Shown here: piece by piece, positions 34,684 through 47,060 of the stretch
Numbering within the stretch: position 1 is the first letter of the stretch
Layout of the letters: each line of letters starts with the position of its first letter
Assembly: GCA_963383645.1 (NCBI GenBank)
Contig: OY726564.1
Span: 111,825,040-111,889,039, forward strand
From: Muscardinus avellanarius
Lineage: Eukaryota > Chordata > Mammalia > Rodentia > Gliridae
Reading direction: 5' to 3'
Length of the DNA stretch: 64,000 nt
Translations under genes and position numbers: made by a program
Notes under the pieces: model-generated
The model's input: the letters and a program-made list of their open reading frames with translations, nothing else
Told to the model about the DNA's origin: nothing
The model's database searches: none

Positions 34684-35180
34684 CTTTTAAAGTATCCACC
34701 AGTTTTGAGTTAAATGAAAATCTAAACAAGCCCACCATCAGGAGAAATATTTTATAGTATTTTTTAAAGACACTGTACAACATCTATACTCATCAATTAC
34801 ATTTCTATCATATCATCAAACTCAACAAAATTTTGTTATGTTTTTATAAAACACAAGTATTATATCTTTCAAAAGAACTAACATGTTCTAGACATTGTTC
34901 CTGATCTAGAGGACCTTAAGGTCAAAAAGAGTAATATAGAGGAATAAAAGAGTAAGATAAGATACAGAACAGAATATTCAACTGACTCTAAGCAGAGCAC
35001 AAAGACCCAAGACATTTCATCTACTGGGGTCTAAACTCTTTAGTAAAAATCAAGCTTTATTTGACTCATGCATTCTCTGAATAACTGTATAATTTCAATG
35101 ACACCATTTGGAAATTTTAGAAATCAAGGCAAGGTGCTTGTGCAATATATGAAACAAGTTTAAATTTAAAACACATTGTA

Positions 35181-35378
35181 GCCGGGCATGGTGGCGCACG
35201 CTTGTAATCCCCGCGCTTGGGAGGCTGAGACAGGAGGATCGCACAGGTTCAAAGCCAGCCTCAGCAACTTAGTGAGGCTCTCAGCAACTTAGTGAGACCC
35301 TGTTTCCAAATAAAGTATAAATAGGTCTGGGAGTATAGCCCAGAGGTAGAAAGCCTCTGGGTTCCACCCCAGTACCAC

Positions 35379-35380
<2 letters not shown>
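35181..35380 (+). mobile_element. B1-dID SINE (LONG)
   Basis: GCCGGGCATGGTGGCGCACG to CCACCCCAGTACCAC; CACATTGTA duplicated at 35172-35180 and 35424-35432. Confidence 0.96.

Positions 35381-35423
<43 letters not shown>
35381..35423 (+). repeat. (AAAT)n tail
   Basis: About 11 AAAT units forming the tail of the SINE at 35181. Confidence 0.95.
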
Positions 35424-35427
<4 letters not shown>

Positions 35428-35580
35428 TTGTATTTTGGATCTGAATATCATGACAATATAGCATTATAAAATTTTGTTTTAATAAAACAAATTATAATCA
35501 AACTATCTTGTATTTGAGGATCAAATGTTTTCTAAAATACAAAATAAAATTGAACTAGATGTCATATTAAAAACAGATAG

Positions 35581-35745
35581 AGCCAGTTGTGGTGACACAC
35601 ACCTATAATTCCAATACTTGGGATGCTGAGTCAAGAAGCAAGGCCAGTCTCGGCAACTTAGTGAGACCCTGTTTCAAAATAAAAAATAAAATCAGGCTCG
35701 GGGTGTAGTTGGGAGTAAAATACTTTGGGGTTTTATCTCTAGCTC
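35581..35745 (+). mobile_element. B1-dID SINE (OLD)
   Basis: GAGCCAGTTGTGGTGACACA to TTTTATCTCTAGCTC. Confidence 0.88.
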
Positions 35746-35962
35746 TAACAACAAGGGAAAAAAAAGAATAAACAAAAGCTACTTTCCTAACTTGGTATTT
35801 GAAATCCCTATATTTTATTCTTCAAAATTATAACTGGCTTATTTTTCTCATTTTGTATTTTCATTCTAAATGATTATAAGGTTACATGCTGGTATTTACA
35901 AGCCTGTCGCCAAAAATAAAATGTGGGTGTAAAAATAATTTATTGCTAAAATATGAATAGCT

Positions 35963-36172
35963 TTTTTTTTTTCAGTACTGGGGATGGAACCCAAGGACAG
36001 TCTACCTCCAAGCTACACCCCCAGCCCAATTTTTTATTCTTTATTTTGAAACAGGGTCTCACTGAGTTGCAAAGGGCCTCACTAAGTAGCTAAGTTTGTC
36101 TGCAAACCGCGATCCTCTGGGCTCAGCCTCCCGAATGCTGGGGTTACAAGCGTGCGCCACCACGCCCGGCAC
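35963..36172 (-). mobile_element. B1-dID SINE (G)
   Basis: TTCAGTACTGGGGATGGAAC to CACCACGCCCGGC; TGAATAGCT at both edges (35954, 36173). Confidence 0.95.
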
Positions 36173-36594
36173 TGAATAGCTAAATTTTATACAATCTTCT
36201 TTCTCTCTTTTTTAGAGAACTTTTTTAGAGAAATTGCTATGCTAGGAAATACGTGCAATCTAAGGACCAGTGGATACGGATACACTCTTTAAGGTAAACA
36301 GAATAATTATCGTTTTTACGTTCTTTGCTAATATATTATATCGTCATATTAGTATTCACTAATGCTTCCCCTCTTTAATCAAAAAATCTACTGTGGGTAT
36401 AAACTAAGTTCCAGAAAAGTGAAAGCAAAACAATCTGGTCATGTGACTGAATGGCTGAAGCATCTAGGGGAAGATTACTGAGGAAAACTTCAACTACTGG
36501 AAAGGCAAAGAAGCAAAACAGAAAATTAACAGACCTGGGTGGAATAGAAATAAAACATAATGGGAAAAATTGAATGTGACTATCTAACATTTGT

Positions 36595-36765
36595 AAATTT
36601 CTATTCAACACTAGACATGACAAATAAAGTTAAAAGGTACAAAGGCAGAGGGAAAACATTTAGTGCAAATGAAATCCTAAGACATAAATTACTTGAATTC
36701 CAAAGATCAAAAGACTAGGACCAAAAATTAATAACTGAAAAAATAGAATCTGTAATATGAAAAAG
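36595..36765 (+). mobile_element. Old L1M fragment (ORF2 3' part)
   Basis: GACAAATAAAGTTAAAAGGT and the A-rich AAAACATTTAGTGCAAATGA stretch resemble the end of L1 ORF2. Diverged. Confidence 0.5.
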
Positions 36766-37021
36766 TTAAAATCGTAACCAAAGAGACAAAATCCTAAATT
36801 TGTCTGCTTCTTTTATCAACTCCACAGTAATATATATGAACCACAAAGCCCTAATACCTTCTACATAATTAAATCAAGTCAGCACACATGCCTTTACGGA
36901 AACGTTTTGAATGGTAGGGGTTTCCCCATGGAAAGGAACCTAAAAGTCTAAATAAGAATAACTTCATTTGAAATGAACAGCAGGATCTTCTATAAAATGT
37001 AAAAACCAAGATGGTTCATTA

Positions 37022-37234
<213 letters not shown>

Positions 37235-38054
37235 TTAAGCAATCCAATCTGTTAAAATTTGGGTTTATAACCAGAAGTTTTATGTTCATTGTGAAATGTT
37301 TTTACCCTACAAAAGCATTTCCTTTAGAAATTCATTTCTATGCAGAGATATGTACCCCTTGGACAAGAGGAGGCAGATTTATACATACTGAATCATAAAA
37401 AATATTGCTATGATCTATAGCTAATTTGCTGATTATCAAAATTTCATATGTCTAAGATATACACAGTCTGTTAAAATTAAAATACAGAATTAACTGAAAA
37501 TATTTAGACTGAATGAATAGCTAATCGCAGGGGGAAATGGTAGTATTTTTCTTTTAATGTTCTACTTTTAATAATTCTTAAAATATTAATTTACTTCATA
37601 GCAATTAATATATTTAAATATTACTTTCCTATTATCATATGCTAGATATTTGCATGCGTTCACATAATAATAAATCAATATTTTGGCTCCTACTTGACAT
37701 TCAAGTTCATTAAGGGCTCCCCATGGGAGAACAGCAGAAAAGCAAATATGTGCTTATGCAAAAGAAGAGGAAGCCCTTCCGGTTTTCTGCATCTTCTCAT
37801 TCTGTGAACAGAGCACTGAAAGGTCAGACTGAAACAAAGGGGAACTTTTTCCACTATCTCCCCCTCAGAGACACTCCTCTGACTCCCTGTAGAATGCTGC
37901 CAGTTCGTTGGCAATTACTATTCATTTTCTTCAGGGTATTCGTAATAATTCACTGACTGGATCACAGAGCTTGAGTGCAGAGACCTGCATTCCAGGGGGC
38001 GCGCTCCCCGCCACCGGCAAAACAACCAGCTCAACACAGCCTCCAGCTCTGGAG

Positions 38055-38335
38055 GTCCTTACCCTCCTCGCTCCCTCTCCCCTCTCCCCTTCCTCACTCC
38101 TCCCCTTCTTCTCTCTCCTTTCTCTCTCCCTCCTCTCCTTTTCTCCTTTCTCTTTCTTCCTTCCTCCCTCCCCCTCCTTCTCTTCCTCTTCTCTCTTCCT
38201 CTCTCTTTCCTGTTTCTCTCTCTCTCTCTCTCCTGTCTGTTCCTCTCTCCTTCTCTCTTTCCCGTTTCCCTCTCTCCCTCTCCTTCTCCCTTTCCTTCTC
38301 CCTCTCCCCCACCAACTGCTTGCTTTTCTTCTCCC
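38055..38335 (+). repeat. Pyrimidine-rich CT/CCT tract (about 280 bp)
   Basis: Almost uninterrupted C and T with irregular CTCTCC, TTCTC and TCCCT words. It is a GA-rich purine run in the RABGAP1L sense strand, inside the intron between exons C and D. No clear fixed period. Confidence 0.93.
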
Positions 38336-38949
38336 CCTACCTACGCCCCATTCAAAACAGGAATGGCCTTCTGGCCCGAAAGCCCCCGGTGCACTTCTGG
38401 ACTTTTGCCGTTCTTGATTCCAAAAAGATGAGCCACATTGATCGCCTCTCTCTCAACTGACAGTATCAAGGAACGTGGGCAGCTAGCAGTGGAGGTCGGC
38501 AGCCACGAGTTAGCACGACAGGCCACACACCAAACAATTATAAATCACGATGTAGAAAAAAGACATAAAACTGCATAGTATTAGGAAAATGTTACGTGAA
38601 AAAAACAGAAATAAAAGTAAACATTAAAAAGCCTTTAAAACTTTAAAGCCATATAGGCAAAAAACGAAGGGAGATACTACAAGACAGGAAGGGGGGGCGG
38701 GAAACAAAGAGAGTGGCATCAAAGGTGAAAGGGTGAGAGGGCAGAGGGCAGAGGGCAGAGGGTGGGCGCGCCACACCTGGAAGGGTTAAGGACAGTTTCA
38801 TGAAACTTTTACTTCAGCTCTGACAGAGAGACACATTAGAAGCACATGTATTTCAATGTAAAATATAGTTCTAAGCTGGGATCTAGCTTGTGGTCTAGTA
38901 TCAATAAATGGTTAGTTTTAAAGATTCACAAACTTCCTGAAGCATCTCT

Positions 38950-39140
38950 AGGGCTTAAATTTTACATGCCTGTAACCCCAGTACTTGGGAGGCTAAGGCA
39001 GAAGGATATGGGTTTGAGGCCAGCCTCAGCAACTTAGTGAGGCCCTGAGGCAATTTAGTGAAAATCTGTTTCCAAATAAAAAATAAAATAGGACTGCAAG
39101 TGTAGCTCCAAGTCAGAACACCCCTGGCTTCAACCCCTTG
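38950..39140 (+). mobile_element. B1-dID SINE (LONG-like)
   Basis: Head missing; CCTGTAACCCCAGTACTTGG to GGCTTCAACCCCTTG. Confidence 0.88.
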
Positions 39141-39144
39141 AACC

Positions 39145-39159
39145 CTCCCTCCTCCTTCT

Positions 39160-39220
<61 letters not shown>

Positions 39221-39251
39221 TACACACACACACATACACACACACACACAA
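39145..39251 (+). repeat. (CCT)/(CT)n-(CA)n microsatellite
   Basis: CTCCTCCTTCTCC, CT run, then CACACATACACACA; tail of the SINE at 38950-39140. Confidence 0.95.
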
Positions 39252-39470
39252 ATTCTTGTTTTTAAAGTTTAAATTGGGTTCCAGTTCTAAGAAATCTGGC
39301 TCTGCTGAGTTTTCTGCTTTTCTTGGTATCTTGCTCCTAGGTTTTTCCTAGATATCAGTAGTTACGGATCAGAAACTCTTATTTTCTTATTCCAATGCGA
39401 CAAGTTCCTGGACCAAAAATGTTCTTATTGGAAGAAAACTGAGTCACTGTTACCTGTACGTCCCCCTCAC

Positions 39471-40170
39471 AGGACCGACTGCGTCTATACGTGATCTTGT
39501 GTGTGCGAGTGCGTGTGTGCGCGTGTGCACACAGGACCGACTGCGTCTATACGTGATCTTGTATGTGCGAGTGCGTGTGTGCACGCGTGCACACAGGACC
39601 GACTGCGTCTATACGTGATCTTGTGTGTGCGAGTGCGTGTGTGCACGCATGCACACAGGACCGACTGCGTCTATACGTGATCTTGTGTGTGCGAGTGCGT
39701 GTGTGCACGCGTGCACACAGGACCGACTGCGTCTATACGTGATCTTGTGTGTGCGAGTGCGTGTGTGCACGTGTGCACACAGGACCGACTGCGTCTATAC
39801 GTGATCTTGTGTGTGCGAGTGCGTGTGTGCACGTGTGCACACAGGACCGACTGCGTCTATACGTGATCTTGTGTGTGCGAGTGCGTGTGTGCACGCGTGC
39901 ACACAGGACCGACTGCGTCTATACGTGATCTTGTGTGTGCGAGTGCGTGTGTGCACGCGTGCACACAGGACCGACTGCGTCTATACGTGATCTTGTGTGT
40001 GCGAGTGCGTGTGTGCACGCGTGCACACAGGACCGACTGCGTCTATACGTGATCTTGTGTGTGCGAGTGCGTGTGTGCACGTGTGCACACAGGACCGACT
40101 GCGTCTATACGTGATCTTGTGTGTGCGAGTGCGTGTGTGCACGTGTGCACACAGGACTGGCTATTGGACT
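39471..40170 (+). repeat. 62-bp minisatellite, 11 full copies
   Basis: Unit starts AGGACCGACTGCGTCTATAC and ends in a GTGTGTGCGAGTGCGTGTGT plus GCACGCGTGCACAC segment. Copy starts at 39471, 39533, 39595, 39657 and so on to 40091, with a 12th start at 40153 that breaks off after AGGACT. Copies are almost identical; differences cluster in the CGCG/ACGT/ACGCAT part. The alternating purine-pyrimidine half is Z-DNA prone. Open frames through it are artefacts, since 62 is not a multiple of 3. Confidence 0.97.
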
Positions 40171-40380
40171 GATAACTCTAACTTCATTTATAAATATGGC
40201 TTCCTTTTTCATGAAGATCTTATGTTAAACTACACTAACAGACTTATTAAACTAGGAGCGCCTCGACTCACCTTGCTTATTATGAACATTCACAGGGAGA
40301 AAAAGTCAACGTTACTTAATAATGACTAAAAACAAATGGAGAAATGTCACAAGACATTAAATTAAATGTAACTGCAGCTA

Positions 40381-40561
40381 GAAGTGGTAGCGCACACTTG
40401 TAATCCCAGTACTTGAGAGGATCACAGGTTCACAGCCAGCCTCGGCTACTTAGTGAGGCCCTAGGCAACTTAGTAAGACTCTGTTTCAAAACAAGAATAA
40501 AAATAGGGCTGGGGGTGTGGCCTGGAGGTAGATACCCCTGGGTCCCATCCCAGGTACCACG
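40381..40561 (+). mobile_element. B1-dID SINE (OLD)
   Basis: AGAAGTGGTAGCGCACACTT to CATCCCAGGTACCAC. Confidence 0.9.
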
Positions 40562-40851
40562 CACACACAAAAAAATATGTAACTGGATGCTTTTTAAAGT
40601 CTGTCATAGTAAGGTGGTCCAAGACTTGTTTACCCTTGGATGTATCACTGAAGAGACAGAAGTATAAACATCTTCCTCTAGGGGCAGAAGGAAGCGTACC
40701 TGAGCAAAGTTACAAGGAATAGGAATTGACCTACAAAGAAATTACTTTTACTGACCAACAGTGTCCTTTCGGCTTCAAAATAAGGTCATAAGTTCCTTTT
40801 TATTCGATGCAATTTAGCCAAGGGCCAGTGGCCACATATTAAGATATCATG

Positions 40852-41053
40852 AAGCCAGGAGGGGCGGCACACGCTTGTAATCCCAGTACTTGGGAGGCTG
40901 AGACAAGAGGATCGAAGGCTCTTGGCCAGCATCAGCTACTAAGTGAGGCCCTTTGCCACTTAGTGAAACCCTATTTCCAAATAAAGATTTAAAAATCAGG
41001 TTGGGGGTGTAGCTTGGAAATAAAATGGCCCTTGGTTCCATCCCCAGTACTGC
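40852..41053 (+). mobile_element. B1-dID SINE (G-like)
   Basis: AGCCAGGAGGGGCGGCACAC to CATCCCCAGTACTGC. Confidence 0.92.
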
Positions 41054-41100
<47 letters not shown>

Positions 41101-41131
41101 GTGTATGTATGTATGTATATGTATATGTATA
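41054..41131 (+). repeat. A-tract and (TA)/(TATG)n
   Basis: Poly-A tail of the SINE at 40852 followed by ATATATAT and GTATGTATGTAT. Confidence 0.93.
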
Positions 41132-41998
41132 TATCATAAAGATTCACAGCACAGGGTAAGAAATCACTACTGCTGCTAAAGGAAAGACAGCCCTCCCCTC
41201 GCCCAGCTCTGTGCTGTGCTGACCAGCCCACATCTCAGCCAGGAGCGCGAGTGCCAACCAAGCCTTTGATTTTGAAGACTCAAAGGTAGAAAGCCAGAGA
41301 AAACCAAGGGGCTCAGAAGTTCACCAACTTTATAATCCCCAAACCTGAATTCAGGTTTCAGGGAGAAACTTCTGCCAGAGATTTATCTTAATATCTTATG
41401 CCCCAAAAGACCATAATTAAGACCTAGGGTGTTCAAAGAATTTAATGTCTCTTATGCTCTCAAAATACCGGTATTTTCGGTGCACCAAAATGCTACGGCT
41501 TGCCTGAGGTAAAAGCACATTCATTACTGATATGTGCTGCGGAGAGAGACGGCAGAGAGTCAGATCGATAACTCATTTATGCTTCTACATGTGACATGGC
41601 TGGCTGTCCTACCTGACTTCTCTGGACAACGCTTGCGTCCTCTCTGTCTGGGGCCCAGTGTACCAGCAGAGAGAGACTTAACCCACTGCTGAAGTTACAC
41701 ACTTAGAGGTTTACTTCCATCGTAAGCCAGGGAGCCTCGGATGCTAAGAGCTATACTTTACTCCTATCTCCGACCCCAGCCCTTCGCACAGTGCTTGGCA
41801 CTCAACCAGGTAGGTGTCTCAAGGTCTGAAGGAAGCGTTCCAGTACTGCCGGAGAGTCAGTGCTGATATTCCCATGATATAATTCAAAGAAAAACTTGAC
41901 GTAATTAGTGATATTTAACTGACATTTACAAAGCATAGTTGGAAGGGGAAAAAACGTAGCACCTTTTACCACCAGAAAAAAAAAAAAATCTCAGTTGA

Positions 41999-42180
41999 AG
42001 CCGGGCGTGGTGGCGCACGCTTGTAATCCCGCACTTAGGAGGCAGAGACAGGAGGATTGCGCAGGTTCAAAGCCAGCACGCTAGCTTAAGAGACCCTGTC
42101 TCCAAATAAAAAAGTATAAAAATGGGTCTGGGAGTGTAGCCCGGAGGTAGAAGGGTTTCCAGGAACCCCAGTACCACCAA
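41999..42180 (+). mobile_element. B1-dID SINE (SHORT)
   Basis: Perfect 13-bp duplication AAATCTCAGTTGA (41986-41998, 42193-42205); near-intact copy. Confidence 0.97.
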
Positions 42181-42826
42181 AAAAATAAAATAAAATCTCA
42201 GTTGATTAAGTAAGGAACTTTATAATTACTATAAAATAACTATTTCCTCTAACATTCCTAAGCACAAATAAATGTCTTCATTAGCTCTATATTAGAATGA
42301 ATTTGTTTAAAAGTTAAAAGGGATTGCTACTTTTTAGCCAAATACTATATTAATCTTGAAGGGCATTCCTTATATAAAATAGTAAATGGATATTGCTATG
42401 TAAGTGCTCAAAGAGAAAATTCAGAAAGAGAAACGCTTGATAAAAACGAGAGTCACCAAAATATACAAATTAATAGTGCATTAAGATAAATGAAAGGCAC
42501 CAGATTTACTTTGGAGATGCTTGTAATAACCATGTACTTGTTATTTTGAGCTCAAAGAAAAGACATCTTTCTAAAGAGTGAAGCAGAGAGACGGCTGGAC
42601 ATTGCCATAACACTATTATTTGTTTTCAATCTGTAGAAGATTGTTGTGTTAAAATTTTTCCTAAATCTCTCTCTCATAAGTAACTTTTCAATTTGGGTTT
42701 CCAAATTTAGTTAACATCATCACAGAGCTAAAAGAATTCTAACAATATGATAAGATATACCAAATACTTTAAAAAAATAAAATAACTACCATCTCTACTT
42801 GGTTAAGGTCTTAAGGTTATCATTAC

Positions 42827-42893
42827 CATATCCAGCAAATGCATGTCACTGTTCTTCACGTTTCGACCTGGGCTTAATAACATTCCAAAACAT
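42827..42893 (-). CDS. RABGAP1L: RABGAP1L internal exon C
   Basis: 67-nt exon: 1 nt completing Arg plus 22 codons, ending in phase 0. It encodes CFGMLLSPGRNVKNSDMH then LLDM. Acceptor ACTTTCAG, donor GTAATGATAA (minus strand). It is too short for a simple length-based ORF search but its phase matches exons B and D exactly. It stands in a stretch of about 1.2 kb without SINEs (42181-43402). No amino-acid change from the human protein is apparent from memory. Confidence 0.94.
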
Positions 42894-43402
42894 CTGAAAG
42901 TATTGGGGGAAAAAAGGAGAAATAAGGTATCAAGCATATATAAAGCCCAATGAGCAAAGTCTAGTCATAATAATGATACAATCTGAGCTCTGTACTTACA
43001 AATAGCTTTAGGTTTTCTCCTAGGAATACCAGAAATAAGAATTCATTATGATATATAACAATCACATAGAAATCATAGAAATGGTATCAAAATTCCCAGA
43101 TCTTTCTTTTACGTGTAAAAGATCAAAATCGGAAGTTGCCACAAAATAACTACAAATTGTTGATTACAAGAAAACGTGCTCATAAGCCATGAATTAATTT
43201 CTAGGGAGAGAAGAGACCCTACCTACTTGCCTTACAGTTATTCCAAACATATGGGTCAAGGTTGATTAACCCAGTTAAATAAGAAAGAAAGCTTTAAAAA
43301 TAAGAATAGAACAGGGTTTGTTCTTCGTCAAACCAGATTAACAGAAAACAAAGCATGGCCCTGGTCCTCAACAGTCAAGTTCACTGAATAACATGTTTTT
43401 AC

Positions 43403-43587
43403 TAGCTGGGCGTGTGGCATATGCCTGCAATCCCAGTACTTAGGAGGCTGACACAGGAAAATCATAGGTTCACAACCAGCTTCAGCAAGGCCCTGCGCGA
43501 CTTAGACTCTGTTTCAAAATAATATAAAATAGATTTGGAAGATGGCTCAGAGGTAGAATGCCTCTGGCTTCAATCCCCAGTATCACA
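43403..43587 (+). mobile_element. B1-dID SINE (OLD)
   Basis: AGCTGGGCGTGTGGCATATG to TCCCCAGTATCAC. Confidence 0.92.
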
Positions 43588-43834
43588 CACACAAAGCACA
43601 ATGTCCTCAGTTTTAAAAAATAAAATAGATAAACTTCATTCCTAAATGTGCTATTGTATTAGTGAAGATATTTCCCAACATACTATTAATATACTATTAA
43701 CTACTTACTCTGTGCTTCCTGAGGCAAGAGAAGCTTCAGGAATCCTATCGACACCACTACTTTCTTTGTAAAGGATTTTCATAAGCACTAAAATTCCTCT
43801 AGATATAAAATTTTTATATTTGTTAAGCTAGTAT

Positions 43835-43925
43835 GAACTCCACTTTATAGGTAAGCAAAACAACATCCAGAGAAGTGAAACAATTTACCCAAACCCATGT
43901 TGCTGTAACTCAAGAAGCAATGTAA
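43835..43925 (-). mobile_element. MIR remnant
   Basis: CTCCACTTTATAGGTAAGCA, AGTGAAACAATTTACCCAAA: reverse MIR. Confidence 0.65.
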
Positions 43926-44004
43926 TGTGTACAGCATCCTTCCAATAATGGATACCACACCTCATAAAAGATTTTTATCAGACCTTTCCAAAATGCTACG
44001 GTAC

Positions 44005-44203
44005 AGCTGGGCGTGGTGGCACACACTTGTAATACAGTACTTGGGAGGCCGAGACAGGAGGATCGGATTTGTGGCCAGCCTCAGCCACGCAGTGAGGCCC
44101 TCCACAACTTGGTGAGATCTTATGTAAAAATGAAGAATAAAAAAATCGAGCTGGAGGTGTAGCTCAGAGGTAGAATGCCCCTGGGTTCCATCCCCAGCAC
44201 CAC
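44005..44203 (+). mobile_element. B1-dID SINE (G-like)
   Basis: CAGCTGGGCGTGGTGGCACA to CATCCCCAGCACCAC, (AAAT)n tail. Confidence 0.94.
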
Positions 44204-44209
44204 AAAAAA

Positions 44210-44248
<39 letters not shown>

Positions 44249-44250
44249 AT
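44204..44250 (+). repeat. (AAAT)n tail
   Basis: About 11 AAAT units after the SINE at 44005. Confidence 0.95.
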
Positions 44251-44420
44251 ATAATTTCCCACATCTCAATGCTAACAGTTTGGCATATATCCTCTCTCCT
44301 TTTCATTAGCTCTTTTTGAAAACATATTTTGTGTCTCAAGTACTTTCCAAGTTAAGTGTTAAAATGGGTAAAATTTTCTCTTTTCTCAGCATAATATTCC
44401 TATATTAAACCTTACCACAA

Positions 44421-44618
44421 GCCGGGCGTGGTGGCGCACGCTTGTAATCCCCGCACTTGGGAGGCTGAGACAGGAGGATCGCACAGGTTAGAAGCCAGCC
44501 TCAGCTACTTAGTGAGGCTCTCAGTAACTCAGTGAGACCCTGTTTCCAAATAAAATAGAAAATAGGTCTGGGAGTATAGCCTGAAGGTAGAAAGCCTCTG
44601 GGTTCTACCCCCAGTACC
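44421..44618 (+). mobile_element. B1-dID SINE (LONG)
   Basis: ACCTTACCACA duplicated at 44409-44419 and 44671-44681; A-rich tail with AAAAC interruptions. Confidence 0.97.
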
Positions 44619-44789
44619 AAAAAAAAAAAACAAAAACAAAAACAAACAAAAAAAAACCAAAAAAAAAAAAACCTTACCACAAAAAGAGCCTTAAGGTATG
44701 AATTTTCCTAAATGACAGTACTTATCAACTTAGTTTGACGATCTGTGACGTACTGCCCTTTACCTGGCTATAAATAAAATCGTCTGCCA

Positions 44790-44890
44790 CCAACCAGCAG
44801 TGTGACCTTGGAGAACTCCCGCACCCCGGGCCTCCGCTCCCTCTTCTAGAAACAAGAGCGGCCGCGGTACAGGAGCTTTAGTTCTTCCAG
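44790..44890 (+). mobile_element. MIR remnant
   Basis: CCAGCAGTGTGACCTTGGAG then CCGGGCCTCCGCTCC; MIR core with GC-rich changes. Confidence 0.6.
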
Positions 44891-45230
44891 CACTGAAATT
44901 ACACCGTTGTTTTCTATCCAGCTGTATTAGTAATTCCCCGAATTGTGCCTCATTACAGCACATCAGGCTTCCTAAGGAGGCCAACAAGATCTAGTAGGAA
45001 TAATGTGTCAGAAATTAGATAGATATTATTAGTAACACAAGGATCTAATGTGAATATTCGGCGGCCCATTGGGGAGTTGAAAGCGTTCAACCTGTTCGTT
45101 AACTCCAGAAGACTGAAAGCAAACCTGTGTTCCCAAGGAGCTCACGTCCAGAAGGGAAGGAAAATGAACTGCTCCACTCCCATAGGGGACTTCTACCATG
45201 CCTGCAGTACAGAATGGTAACAGAGAAGAG

Positions 45231-45233
<3 letters not shown>

Positions 45234-45281
<48 letters not shown>
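45234..45281 (+). repeat. (TG)n microsatellite
   Basis: About 23 TG units at the tail side of the minus SINE at 45287. Confidence 0.95.
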
Positions 45282-45282
<1 letters not shown>

Positions 45283-45286
45283 TGTT

Positions 45287-45830
45287 TTTACTGAGGATTG
45301 AACGCAGGGGCATTCTACCTTGAGCTACACCCCCAATCCTCGCTTCCCTTTGTTTTTTGAAACAGGGTCTGGCTAACTTGCTGAGTTACTGAGGGTTTCA
45401 CTAGCTTTCTGAAGCTGGTCTCGAACCTGTGATCCTCCTATCTCAGTCTCCCAAATACTGGGATTATAGGTGTTCATCACAGCACCAAATTTATTATTTT
45501 GAAAGTCTTGCTAAGTTACTGCATGCTGGCCTGGATCTTGAGATCCTCTGTCTCAGATTCCAAAGTATTAGAATCACAGGCATAGGCCACCATGCCCAGT
45601 TTCAACATTTTTTGTTTGTTTTGTTTGTTTGTATTTGTAGCACTAGGGATTGAACCCAGCGGCATTTTACCTCTGACTTATACCCCAGCCCTATTTTATT
45701 TTTATTTAAAAATAGGGTCTCACTAGGTTAAGGAGAATCTCACTATTTGCTGAGACTGTCCTCGAACCTTCGATCCTCCTATCTCAGCCTCCACATACTG
45801 GGATTACGATTGTGTGCCACCACACTAGGC
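45287..45830 (-). mobile_element. Three reverse B1-dID SINEs in a row
   Basis: 45287-45485 (ACTGAGGATTGAACGCAGGG), left half 45494-45601, and 45636-45830 (GCACTAGGGATTGAACCCAG). All diverged. Confidence 0.9.
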
Positions 45831-45949
45831 TGACATTTTTTTATAATACAGCAAATAGCTAACCTGACCCAAAATTTGAAACCAAACTCCTGAAAATGAG
45901 ATCATATTAGTAATGATTATATTGATGACAGTATCTCCTGTTTATCAAA

Positions 45950-46090
45950 TGTTTTAACTTCAAACCTATAACTATTATGTTCTTATATTCACATTCCAAA
46001 ATGACCTTCATATAACAAAGACTTATTTCCAGGAAGTGAGTAGAAGTGAGTGTCTGAAGCCACACTGGGACTCAAGCCCACATCCATCAA
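45950..46090 (-). mobile_element. Possible MIR/L2 remnant
   Basis: GCCACACTGGGACTCAAGCC resembles reverse MIR; the rest is weak. Confidence 0.4.
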
Positions 46091-46170
46091 TTAAAAAACT
46101 ATATGGTCTTTTACATTACAGCCTTCTAAGAATCCCGAGGCTACCTGGAGAAAAGACTGTCAGTTTCCTG

Positions 46171-46358
46171 GGTAAGTGCTGGGGATTGCTCTATCTCCCA
46201 ACTATACCCCCAGTCCTGTTTTATTTTTTGTTTTGAGACAGGGTCTTGCTAGCTTCCTGAGAGTGTCACTAAGTTGCTGAGGCTACCTCCAAACCTGCAA
46301 TCTTACAGTCTCAGCCTCCCAAGAACTGGGATTACAGGTGTGCACCACCACACCCATC
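46171..46358 (-). mobile_element. B1-dID SINE (OLD)
   Basis: GTGCTGGGGATTGCTCTATC to GTGCACCACCACACCC. Confidence 0.9.
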
Positions 46359-46394
46359 CTTCCACATTTTTTGAAACACAAACATAACCTGATA

Positions 46395-46594
46395 TCCAGG
46401 CGTGGTGGTGCACACTTGTAATCCCAGTGCTTGGGAGGCTGAGACAGGAGGATTGCACAGGTTCCAAGCCAGCCTCAGCAACTTAGTGAGGCTCTCAGCA
46501 ACTTAGTGAGACCCTGTTCCCAAATAAAGTATAAAATAGGTCTGGGAGTATAACCTGGAGGTAGAAAAGCTCCGGGGTTCCACTCCCAGTACCA
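46395..46594 (+). mobile_element. B1-dID SINE (LONG)
   Basis: TCCAGGCGTGGTGGTGCACA to CTCCCAGTACCAC. Confidence 0.94.
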
Positions 46595-46875
46595 CACACA
46601 CACAAAAAATTAACCTGATTATATGTTCATTATGTTCATGTAAAGCTGGAATGGAAAAAAACTCAGTGAAAGTAAACTGTAAACTTTGCCAATTATAATT
46701 ATTATTATAATTACCATCATCATTAAAAAGATAAAGTTCTGCCTTCCATAATACATAGGGGGATTTTCTCAAAATAGAACTTTAAGCAGCTTTAACAGCA
46801 AGTTATTATCCATAACATAGACGGAAAATTTATCATCTCTAATATTGCTTTAATCTTAATTGTTAAAAAGTGAGA

Positions 46876-47060
46876 GCCAGGGGTGGTGGCGCACGCTTGT
46901 AATCCCCGTGCTTGGGAGGCAGAATCAGGAGGAGGATTGCACAGGTTCGAAGCCAGCCATGCTGGCTTAAGAGACCCTGTTTCCAAAAATAAAAAAGTAT
47001 AAAATAGGTCTGGGAGTGTAGCCCGGAGGTAGAAGGGCTTCCAGGAACCCCAGTACCACC
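46876..47060 (+). mobile_element. B1-dID SINE (SHORT)
   Basis: GCCATGCTGGCTTAAGAGAC and CTTCCAGGAACCCCAGTACC. Confidence 0.95.

Noticed and set aside
37908..38460. Open frames of 160-170 residues rich in Ser, Leu and Pro
   Set aside because: They translate the CT tract; low complexity, and on the strand opposite the gene.
39471..40170. CRISPR-like array (regular repeats)
   Set aside because: Copies are head-to-tail with no unique spacers, in a mammalian intron: a minisatellite.
39997..40329. 110-residue frame through the minisatellite
   Set aside because: The repeat unit is 62 bp, so the frame changes each copy; the openness comes from repeat composition.
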